From contig NCSJ02000364.1 of assembly GCA_002812745.2 (NCBI GenBank), forward strand, positions 1 through 40,576: a stretch of DNA of 40,576 nt, written 5' to 3'. The position numbers were made by a program, and so were the translations under genes. Positions within the stretch are counted from its first letter, which is position 1; every line of letters begins with the position of its first letter. This DNA is from Scytalidium lignicola. Lineage: Eukaryota > Ascomycota > Leotiomycetes. Below are positions 31,609 to 40,576 of the stretch, in pieces. Under the pieces are notes generated by a model. The model did no database searches and was not told the origin of the DNA. It was given only the letters and a program-made list of their open reading frames with translations.

Positions 31609-33584
31609 AAATGTCATGTAACACCGAGAATAGCTATACTCTTCATCATTAGTTCTAAGAGAGAACGATAGTCGAAGTTTGTTACTCCGTAGCTTACTGA
31701 AAAAACTTGAAGTGAAAGCGAACGGCGTATATATAGAGTTATGCTTGAGCTGAGAGACTAACCAATTACATGTTGCCGAAAGAACATTTGTGGCGCAGTT
31801 CTTTCGAAGACATGTGGCTTCGGCTGGAGCAACCCCGCGCCTGTGGTTAAGTAAAGTCACATTGCAATGATTTGGGCCTGGCACATTTTTCGAGGTGCAG
31901 TGTTGTGCAGTGCTTCGTCGCCGCAGCACTCCCTCAGACATGCAACAAAAGTTTGGACAGTGGAAGCCGTATCGTGGTATGTACTCCGTACTCTGTACTC
32001 TGTACATGGCTGCGGTTCCGCTCTGGCAAATGAAGTCGTTCTTAAGAGAACACAAGTCGAAGTATTGCTAGCGCTGATTGGCCGACCCCACCTTTCGTAT
32101 CGATCAGGCACGTCCTCCGCAGTACCCGCCGGATTAGTGGGAAACTAATAGGGTTTACACTGACATTAGCGGGGCCAAAATGCGGGAGCAGATAGGGCGG
32201 CGAATGAATTTTAGTCTAGTCATTTTCTTCTACAGTAAAACAAGGGACAGCAACAATTGGTAAATTAGCTGCAATTTTGTACTGTAGATACTGGGTTATA
32301 TTTACGGACTTTGCTCAATTATCTCCCAGGGCATGTGAGATGTAGGATTACCATACGGAGGTAGTTCTCGTACGTAACTGCTCTATCCTAGAAATGCGGC
32401 CGCATCTGCCCGCACACGGAGCTTCCAACATCCCCAAACACCCCGGATCTTGCTGGCTGGATCTACGCTCATAAGCTTGAACCCGGGATTACGCATCATT
32501 ACGAAGATATAGAAGTATAGATGATCTTCTCTTTTAGTTGCTTTTCCTGATGTAAAACGTGAGATATATCTACTTTGCCTTGGGCCAGGCGTTGAATAAG
32601 CCATTACAAACGCCAAACCAATCAATCCCCGAACGGCACTTGGGAGTGAGAAGGTTTATCGCCGAACGTGATGCAAGCCCCTCCTCTCGCCATGAATTAC
32701 AGCGAGGCACGCGAGGTTACAAGTGGCAAGGGAGTTGCATCACAAACCGTTTGTTAGGCGCTAGCTAGTCCCAAAGAGTGCTAGCAAAATGGCAGTAAGT
32801 CGAGCACGGCTATGGATAGCTCTTGGAAACCAAGGATCTGGAGCGATTGCGCTCGCGTTTCTTTTATCATCTAAGAGCTATCTCCATGTCATGAATCTGA
32901 GGCATGGAATACGTTGATTCTAGCCAGAATAACCCGGCTTAGGACAATGACTTCGGTTCCGATACTCTCGTCAGGAAGTGCGAAAGGGGGCCGGTTTTCA
33001 CGTACTCAATCGACTCACGGCTCTCGTCGGGAAAAGGCCATGCCATGAGGGGTCTGTTTGAACAACTCGAGTCATGTGGAGTAGACGCTTTCCATTCGTG
33101 CTATTTCCGCAAGTGACCCCCCCTTCATAATGGGCAACCGGAGCGTCATGCAAGAGGATGGCGGTTCATGGATTATTGGGCGGCTTGGTCTCGATTACCC
33201 CTCGGGGCTGCTCCACAGATGACATTGGATCCCCGTTTCTCCTCTCCGCCGGCCCAGCAAATGCTCACCATGCCTACTACTTGGCAGGTGGAGAACCCTC
33301 CATCAGGAGGACCCCATCTTCTTGTTGACAAATATGGCATCCTGAGTTAGTCTCACTGGCTTACGGACGTTGCCAGGTTGCGTAGTTGACAATAACGAGT
33401 GCAGGAGGTTACGCCGTCCCCGTGTTCTCGACTTAGTATTTGAAGCTGCCCCCAACCCCGCATTTCTAGTCTCTTGTCATAAACAAGCTCTCCCTTCCAA
33501 TTCCCTTCTCCTTAATACCAAAATTTCCTCCTCCCTGTGATACCATTTGATTCCAACATCTTCTTTTTACATCAAGCACTCATC
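31609..33584. other. 2-kb intergenic region with TACTCYGT repeats
   Basis: No gene is supported. It includes TACTCCGTA at 31683-31691 and a three-copy tandem of the 8-mer TACTCYGT at 31982-32005. The last 120 bp before the aldehyde dehydrogenase are strongly pyrimidine-rich, typical of highly expressed fungal promoters. Confidence 0.55.
31982..32005. repeat. Tandem 8-mer TACTCYGT x3
   Basis: TACTCCGT, TACTCTGT and TACTCTGT follow each other without spacer. A further TACTCCGTA lies 300 bp upstream at 31683-31691. Confidence 0.75.
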
Positions 33585-35200
33585 ATGACTTCTATTACGC
33601 TCAAGACGCCGCTTACTGGCGAGTATACTCAGCCAACAGGACTGTTAGTCGCCACCTACCCCGCACTATACATCAGTATTTGCTGACGCCGCATTCTTAC
33701 AGGTTCATCAACAACGAGTTCGTAACAGGTGTTGATGGCAAGAAATTTGAGGTTATCAACCCATCTACCGAAGAAGTTATCTGCTCTGTACATGAGGCCA
33801 CCGAGAAGGATGTCGACATTGCCGTTGCTGCTGCCCGCAAGGCTTTCGAGGGATCCTGGAGACATGTCACTCCAGAAGACCGAGGCAAGCTTTTGGTTAA
33901 GCTTGCGGATCTGATTGAGAAGAACGCAGATGTCTTGGGAGCTGTCGAGAGTCTTGACAACGGAAAGGCCATCGCCTTCGCCAAGGGTGATGTTGCTGCC
34001 GTTGCTGCTTGCCTGAGATATTATGGCGGCTGGGCCGACAAAGTCGAGGGTAAGGTCATCGACACAAACCGAGACACTTTTTCATACACAAAACAAGAGC
34101 CGGTAAGTTACTTACATTCCATCCCGAGAAAATCATAATGGGAATTTCAACTTATTTTACGGTAATAGATCGGAGTTTGTGGTCAGATCATTCCATGGAA
34201 CTTTCCATTACTTATGCTGGCATGGAAGATTGGCCCTGCCCTTTGCACGGGTAACACCATCGTCATGAAGACTGCTGAGCAAACCCCCCTCTCTGCACTC
34301 GTCTTAGCTCAGTTTATCAAGGAGGCTGGTTTCCCTCCAGGAGTTGTTAACATCCTCTCCGGTTTTGGCAAAGTCGCCGGTGCCGCCATCTCCTCCCACA
34401 TGGACATCGACAAGGTGGCATTCACTGGTTCTACCGTTGTCGGCCGAGCAATCATGAAGGCCGCTGCCGGCTCCAATTTGAAGAAGGTCACCCTCGAACT
34501 CGGCGGCAAGTCACCAAACATTGTCTTCGACGATGCTGACATTGAAAACGCCATCTCTTGGGTCAACTTCGGTATTTTCTTCAACCATGGCCAATGCTGT
34601 TGTGCTGGCTCCCGTATCTACGTCCAAGAGGGCATCTACGACAAGTTTGTCGAGGCCTTCAAGGCCCGAGCACTGAAGAACAAGGTCGGTGACCCATTCT
34701 CCGCGGATACCTTCCAGGGACCCCAGATCTCGCAACTGCAATACGACCGCATCATGGGCTACATCGGTGAGGGTAAGAAGGAAGGCGCCACGGTCGTGGC
34801 AGGTGGCGAGCGTCACGGAGACAAGGGATACTTCATCCAACCCACCATCTTCGCTGATGTCACAGAAAACATGAAGATCGTGCAGGAGGAGATCTTCGGC
34901 CCCGTCTGCTCGATCTCGAAGTTCAAGACTGAGCAGGAAGTCGTCAAGCTCGCAAACAACACGACCTACGGTTTGGCTTCGGCGGTGCACACCACGAACA
35001 TCAACACGGCCATCCGGGTAGCGAATGAGCTTAGGGCTGGAACCGTCTGGGTCAACCAATACAATATGCTGCATCACCAGCTGCCATTCGGTGGATACAA
35101 GGAGTCTGGCATTGGACGAGAATTGGGCGAGGCCGCGTTGATTAACTACACACAGACCAAGACCGTTTCGATCCGGTTGGCAGATGCCCTGTTTGGTTAA
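33585..35200 (+). CDS. NAD(P)-dependent aldehyde dehydrogenase
   Basis: Oxidises aldehydes, typically acetaldehyde, to the acid; the filamentous-fungal AldA-like class is the closest match by eye. Exons 33585-33643, 33703-34102 and 34169-35200 join in frame to 496 aa, the normal length. Conserved blocks in order are [17 protein letters not shown] with the general-base Glu, and [12 protein letters not shown], whose QCCC segment holds the nucleophilic Cys. They continue with EEIFGPV and [16 protein letters not shown]. There is no obvious mitochondrial leader, so it is probably cytosolic. The first exon encodes only 20 residues ([20 protein letters not shown]). C-rich synonymous codons in the last exon (ATC, AAC, GTC, GCC) suggest high expression. 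The preceding 2-kb pyrimidine-rich upstream region probably carries its promoter. Confidence 0.96.
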
Positions 35201-36206
35201 AAGCGTGTGTGTTTGTAAATTGAGCGAATTGAAAAAATTACAGATGGCCTGATGGAAGGACGTGCGGACGGACGGGCGGAAGGAAGCGATGGTATGCAAG
35301 GGCAAGGGAAAGGGGACATGTACAGTTTGAATAGGTCTAGCACTATATTTGGGATGCAAAAATGAAACAAACATGACACCATTTACATCATTTACTTTGT
35401 TTAAAAGTGGATAGATATTTGCTTTCCCTGTGGTGAAGAATCTCAAAAGTTTGCTGTTAACTATTGAACCGCGGAAGAATTCTCGTCGTCTCTTCTCTAG
35501 ACCTATCCACAAGTTCCACTAAGTCTCAGTGGCTCCGAATAAAGTTAGGTTAAGCGTTAGTGCTGATGACCAGTGTGTATGTGTGTGGACAAAGAGGTAT
35601 GTTGTTAGTTTGGGATGATTTGTTTACGACTATCTCATTACCCTCGATAACCATAACCGGTACCCGTAACCCCGCCTGCCGAAGCCGGACCATTGTTTTA
35701 CCCTAAAAGCAAGATTCAAAATTCTTGATTACTTATACTGATCGACTGCCGATGGATTGGTGGTAATAAGAGTCACAGTACACAAAGTCTCACATATAGA
35801 GTACTACACACACACAACATACAAACCCCACCACTCGTCCACCATCATAGGAAGGAGTGTAAGAGGAAAGCGGAGAGTGGATCTCACCTCTTTCTTTAAT
35901 TAGTTTTTTTTTTTTTGCATCTTGTGTCGCTTTACGGACTAGCGGCGCGGAAAAGGAGCGCTCTTAGCATTGGGAGAAGAACAACGAGCNAAAAATGGTG
36001 TGAGCAGTCCGGTTCTGGTCCAATTATCCGCATCAATCCTTATGAACTTCACGTGATTGACCCAAAAATCATAAAAAGTAACCCCGCCGTTCGACTCTTT
36101 CCATCCCATCTCCCGACGGCGATAAGAAGCAAAAAGGATTGTTGAGAAATCGATAATTACAGTAGACCGAGGAGCGGGCCTTATCCTCTGATCCGCAGCC
36201 CGCCGC

Positions 36207-36233
36207 CACACAACACACAACACACAACACACA
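36207..36233. repeat. Tandem CACACAA repeat
   Basis: Nearly four copies of the 7-mer CACACAA lie in tandem in the intergenic region. Confidence 0.7.
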
Positions 36234-37009
36234 TCCCCCGTTAATTATTAAAAGCAGCGACAGCGACAATTGCCTTGATGATTCCGCATTTTCCGCATTT
36301 CCGCCCCAATCCGGCTTCTGACCTCATTCTCTTTTTCCCCCTTCTTACATACTTTGCTGTTAGAGTTCGCGCCTTGTTGAGCTACTGAGCTCCAAGCTTC
36401 TTAAGCTCCTGTGCTTCTCAGGTTCTCACAAGCATCAACAGCAATACCAGAGTGCAACAACCAGCGGTCCTCCTGTTTGAGGTGATGATGTGATGTGATG
36501 TAACTGGCTGTCAACCAATCAACAATCAACCAATTCAGCCAATCCATCCATCCAATCATTCATGACGACATCTTGGCCTAATAGGGTCAAGTGACTCTAA
36601 TCAAGTGGTGGTTGTTGATCATTATTACCAGTATTTTTGTGTCGAGCCTCCAATACTGCCAGGCACAGTACAACACGGTCCAATAACTTTTCCACGAGGG
36701 ACCCCTCCAGCTTCCAGAGCCAAGCTTCTTCCACGCAGAGGCCACATGGTGCGCTGTGGTCGGCCGTAGCCCGATCCATTGATCTGAAGTTTCTTGTCCT
36801 TATCCTTATCCCTAGTTAACCATCCTTATCAGCCGTTTAAGTAATCAGCCACCAACGGCCCTGTCGTCTGCCGTAGAGCAAATCACGGCCATCACCCAAC
36901 CCCTCCTCCTCCAGAGCTCTTTTTGGGACGAACAACCCAAACCGGTGGGTTGCTGCTTACGGCCCCATCCACCAGCAAAGCACACTTGGCAAGCAGAAAA
37001 TGCTGCTAA

Positions 37010-37098
37010 CTGCTGCTGCTACTTGCTACTATTTGCTACTACTAGCTACTACCACAGTACTACTAACTACTACAAGCTACTTCCAACTACTGACAACC
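37010..37098. repeat. CTACTA-rich low-complexity tract
   Basis: Imperfect copies of GCTACTACT, TTGCTACTA and CTAACTACTA-like units fill this stretch. It generates Tyr/Thr/Leu-rich open frames that I treat as artefacts. Confidence 0.65.
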
Positions 37099-37109
37099 TC
37101 AACCTACCA

Positions 37110-37129
37110 CACGTGCAAAGTACCACGTG
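37110..37129. promoter_or_regulatory. Two CACGTGC E-boxes 14 bp apart
   Basis: CACGTGC occurs at 37110 and again at 37124, in the same orientation. CACGTG is the core site of Pho4/NUC-1-type and other bHLH factors. They lie about 360 bp before a gene of the histidine phosphatase fold, which suggests but does not prove phosphate control. Confidence 0.45.
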
Positions 37130-37485
37130 CGACGATACGATGCGCAGTACGGGAGTACCTTAAGCAACCAAGCTTGGGATGGGCGGGTGTGCTGCTCATG
37201 GAAAGTAGGGCTGGCTGTGACTATTCTGACTTTGCAGCCCACCTCTCTTTTTTCCTCTTTCCTCTTTTCTCTCTTCTCCTCTCTCCTGCCACCTCTCTGA
37301 GTTTCCTTTCTACCTTCTTATCCTCCTGTAATTCTACATCTCGGAGCATTGAGATCGCCTCTGCTGCTCTGAAAGCATAGCTGGGTTTGCGAGTGTTACC
37401 CAGCTACAGCGACACAGCTCTTATCGCACTCAATTACTACCCCACTCCCCGCCTGATTGTGTGATCAACATCAGAGCTCCTCACG

Positions 37486-39478
37486 ATGTCGTCGGCCCTC
37501 ACCACCACCACCACCACCACCAGCTGGCTCACGCTCGCTCTCTTCCTCTCCTCAACCAATGCTGTGATAACGGGAGTCCCCATCACCTGGGGAACCGTGG
37601 TCTACACCTATCATGGCGAGAAAATCCCTTCTTTGCATACCAGCCCCAACTCTCTCACTCCTCTCGGAGCTACCCAGTTACTAGACGCTGGTAGCCTCAT
37701 CCGTTCTCGATACATCACCTCCGAGAGTATCGACACTAGCGACAATTCAACCATTCCAAGCTCGGGACCCATCAATGGCATCAGTGTGCAGGCCATTGAC
37801 AATGGTCAGCTCTACATTGCGAACGGCATCGGCTCGGACACGGGCACGGGCACTGGCTCCGGAAACTATCTCACTGCTAGCACCCAAGCTTTCATGCAAG
37901 GCCTGTATNCCCCCCAGCAGTGCTCTCTTCCTCGATGAGGAGAGTATTCTGAGCAATGGCTCCGTTGTCGACTTTCCTCTCGACGGCTATCAGTATCCCA
38001 ACTTTGCCACTTTTAGCAACCTGGATTTTAATTATATCTGGTATGAAGTAACCAATCTGTTCTGTTTCTCCTTTAGCCATCATACTGAAATTGCTTTTCT
38101 ATCTCATACTTGCTCCTTCTCTTGCTTATTTTTCTTCCTTTCCCCCCTTTTTGGCCCTGGAAGCTTATGTGGCTAACAATTGACTCCAAAAAGGACTGGT
38201 GGAAACCTAGACTGTCAAACCTATAATAGCGCCCAAAATGAGGCGTCTAATAGTCAAACTTTCCAAACAAGAACCAATGAAACCGCCGCCTTCTACGAAA
38301 GTGTCTACCCAACAGTCTTCTCCCAAATCGATCCAGCCCTGGTAACGTACAGTAACGCTTATGTGCTTTACGAATATGCGCTCTATGAATACACCCACAA
38401 CAAGACTGTAAAAAGCAACCTCTCCGAGTCTGAGCTCTCTACTCTCTCTGATCTGGCCGCTGAGCATGAAATAACTTTCAATACCCCGACAAATTCTACC
38501 AACGTCACCGCTATAGCGGGGCAAACGCTCAGTTCATTTGTCTTGCAACAGCTCGAGGCTACAATCGCTTCTTCTGGCGACGTGAACCTGCTAACCGTCC
38601 TTGTTGGCTCTTACGAGCCAATGCTGGCGTTCTTCGCCCTCGCACAACTGTCTGGTTCTTCCGGGGCACTTTCGGAATTTAATTCCCTTCCATCGCATGG
38701 CAGCATGATGGTTTTTGAACTTTTCTCCTATGGTTCTTATGAGGACCCCGACTCCCAAGTCCTCGATACACCATTCCCCGCCCTAGAGAACCTGTGGGTA
38801 CGTTTCCTCTTCCGAAATGGCACGAATGATACCACCTCTCCTCTTCTCCCCTATCCTCTTTTCGGAAGAGGCAATAGCGAATCCGACATGACCTGGAATG
38901 ATTTCACCACCGGCATGGAGAACATTGAAATTTCCGGAGTCATAGAGTGGTGTTCGGTCTGCCAGGCCAATAATCTGTTTTGTGTGGATATCAATGAAAA
39001 CTTGACGGATCCAGCCTCGAGTTCTGGCTCGTCTGCGACACACAAGGGCTTAGCACCTGCTATTGCAGGAGTTATTGGTGCCACCGTCATGCTTGCTACG
39101 GCCCTGCTGGTTATTATTGGCTTGGGTCTTCTTGGGTTTAGGATCGAGCACGCTCCGAGGTCAAAGGGTGCTGGTGATCTGGGTGTGCTTCGACGGAACT
39201 CGGGCGGTCCTGGTGGAAATGGAGGCGCAGGAGGCGGATTCAAGGGAGCAGAAAAATTAGCTTCTGATACTGATCTTGCCACGAAAGTCGGCGCTGGGGG
39301 TGTGATTGTCCGGCACGAGAGAGTAGGCAGTTGGGAGATGAAGGACAGTGAATCGACGACGGCTGATGCCAAACACGACAGTTTGGATGGGGTTGTCAGT
39401 ACTGCAAATTATACAAGGAAGAGTGTGGATGAGGTCGACCCATTCGCAGACCCTGTGAGGCCAGTTGAGCAAGTATAA
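37486..39478 (+). CDS. Membrane-anchored histidine-phosphatase-like protein, degenerate active site
   Basis: Exons 37486-38040 and 38194-39478 give 612 aa if the N at 37909 is not counted; with it, the frame breaks just after GLY. The N precedes six C, and without it the reading continues PPSSALFLDEE. Residues 1-26 are a signal peptide with a seven-Thr run from an (ACC)n repeat. The body resembles histidine acid phosphatases: the RHGxRxP site is here YHGEKIP with H43 kept but both Arg lost. The usual HD proton-donor block is GSYEPMLAFFALAQL (about 323-337), without His or Asp, and HGSMMVFEL (353-361) follows. Many Asn-x-Ser/Thr sites mark an extracellular domain. A single helix near 471-502 and a charged Gly-rich cytoplasmic tail of about 110 aa end the protein. 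I infer a type I membrane pseudophosphatase or sensor-like protein. The substrate is unknown. Confidence 0.85.
37501..37521 (+). repeat. (ACC)7 coding microsatellite
   Basis: Seven ACC codons encode the Thr run at residues 6-12, inside the signal peptide of the phosphatase-like protein. Its length may vary between strains. Confidence 0.9.
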
Positions 39479-40527
39479 ATATATTTCGCCGTCGTTTTCT
39501 AAAGAATTAGCCGCTCTCGCTTTTCTTCCAGGACTTCTACGGTTGATTTATAGGAGTGGATATATATATCAGCGTATATATTTACTCCTTTTGCATCCCC
39601 TGGGAGAAGGACGTTTATAGTTCTGTGGTGGATTCTTTTACACATATATCTCATCATGAAATGACGATCGTTTTCCTTAACTTCTCAGCTCTAATTCTCT
39701 CTGGTGGACTCTCTCATTGATGAATTCATGATTCATATCCTTCTTTTCAATCTTTACTAACCATTTGATACCCCAACCATCAAATTTCCTTTCCTGGTGT
39801 TTTCTTAGATGGTAAGGGCGTTTATTTTGCTGGTCNTTTTTTATTTACTACATATGGCGTGGGAAGGAAGGAAGGAGGGCTATGGTTTGCCCTAAGGAGG
39901 AGGAGGACCTGGATTTTTGGCTCGTGTATCTATTGGGTCTTTGGGTCTTGGGACGTAATTATGTCATATAGGAATAGTTATGTGTTTGACGCTATTTACT
40001 TAGCTAATCTATCTACCAATCATTCCTTCTACCCTATGGATTTCCTGTTGAAGTTGATTTGACGTATCCGAGGTAGTAGTGAGCAAGCAATTATGACAAC
40101 CCTTTGCGTATGTTCTTCTGTCGTGACTGTTTGTCTCAGGAGCTAGTCATCCTGTTGGCTTCGCATGGCGTAAATTGAGGTACACATGCCTGATTGTTAG
40201 GGATTGTGGTTTAATCCGAGAGCCTTGTGAATATTGGCTGAAGACTTGTAGTAGAACTGCTGCTGGATTACAAGCTTAAAGAAGCCGAATCTCAGCCGCT
40301 ATCCTCCCCGTCTCGAATCTGCCCCAGTGATTATTTTCTCAGTGATCTGGAGTTTCTCGCCCGAGCATTAAAAGGCGCGCGCATCCCCCCTTCCCCCCCT
40401 ATACGGGATTATGAGGCAAAGACACTCATCCATAATAACTTCCCGTGGTTGAGAGAGAGACCAGCCTTGCTGCTTTATGTTCCACATCTCCGGGTCAAAG
40501 AATAAAAAAAATAATAATAAAATAATA
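39479..40527. other. Intergenic region at the right end
   Basis: AT-rich 3' sequence of the phosphatase-like gene comes first, with an N at 39836 before a T run. Sequence without supported genes follows. An AT-rich run (40501-40527) lies just after the minus-strand stop at 40528 and would be its 3' UTR. Confidence 0.5.
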
Positions 40528-40576
40528 CTATTTCGCTGCAGGTCCAGTAGGAGCAGAAGCAGGGGCCTTGGAATGC
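40528..40576 (-). CDS. Possible C-terminus of a gene leaving the window
   Basis: On the minus strand the window edge opens with a frame reading SKAPASAPTGPAAK then a TAG stop, followed by AT-rich sequence. The Ala/Pro-rich composition is typical of the disordered end of a fungal protein. Sixteen codons cannot be assigned to a family. Confidence 0.35.
   Translation of the reverse strand, partial: HSKAPASAPTGPAAK

Larger units (their letters stand above)
35201..37485. other. 2.3-kb intergenic/upstream region of the phosphatase-like gene
   Basis: Contains the aldehyde dehydrogenase 3' UTR, an N at 35990, a seven-base CACACAA repeat (36207-36233), a TACTA-rich tract (37010-37098), two E-boxes (37110-37129) and a C/T-rich tract (about 37228-37332). 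No gene is supported. Confidence 0.55.

Noticed and set aside
34511..35512. A 333-aa minus-strand ORF.
   Set aside because: It is antisense to the well-conserved aldehyde dehydrogenase and results from C-rich third codon positions on the coding strand.
37000..37380. A 126-aa Thr/Tyr/Leu-rich ORF upstream of the phosphatase-like gene.
   Set aside because: It arises from the CTACTA tract and a pyrimidine-rich leader; no start context or homology.

Overview
The window reads as nuclear DNA of a filamentous ascomycete (Pezizomycotina). The genes carry short introns (about 45-200 nt) with GTAWGT-like donors and YAG acceptors, and intergenic stretches are long and pyrimidine- or AT-rich. The gene set includes a Zn2Cys6 regulator, a type II NADH dehydrogenase, a mitochondrial IleRS, UTP4, uS5 and PNG1. 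Gene texture suggests a leotiomycete-like fungus, but I cannot prove the class from sequence alone. Eleven single Ns occur. Ten stand directly before a homopolymer run, which points to homopolymer-length uncertainty in the reads; one of these breaks a reading frame at 37909.

Layout. 1-2043: a GTA microsatellite, little recognisable, and one doubtful Ser/Asp-rich ORF. 2044-2901 (-): conserved-type nuclear hypothetical protein, probably with a 54-nt intron. 3379-5458 (+): alternative NADH:ubiquinone oxidoreductase in eight exons, divergent from the previous gene. 6550-8615 (+): Lys-rich protein with repeated KKRKR motifs and a Zn2Cys6-like cysteine cluster at its C-terminus. 8616-12873: a 4.3-kb gene-poor stretch. 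12874-14730 (+): Zn2Cys6 transcription factor. 15712-16785 (+): 40S ribosomal protein uS5/RPS2. 17789-20618 (+): UTP4. 20619-24010: gene-poor. 24011-25452 (+): peptide N-glycanase-type PNG1 with an intact Cys-His-Asp triad. 26508-29490 (+): mitochondrial isoleucyl-tRNA synthetase, whose small first exon I could place. 30502-31608 (+): zinc-independent MDR/enoyl-reductase-like enzyme. 33585-35200 (+): NAD(P)-dependent aldehyde dehydrogenase. 37486-39478 (+): secreted, membrane-anchored histidine-phosphatase-like protein with degenerate catalytic motifs. 40528-40576 (-): probable C-terminus of a further gene leaving the window.

Most genes are housekeeping and do not form a secondary-metabolite cluster or a mobile island. 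RPS2 and UTP4 are neighbours on the same strand and both serve the small ribosomal subunit. The least ordinary items are the KKRKR-repeat/C-terminal Cys6 protein, the apparent pseudophosphatase with two E-boxes 14 bp apart upstream, and a 20-nt dyad just upstream of the IleRS start. All exon joins are my own reading of splice sites and frame; none was computed or checked against transcripts.
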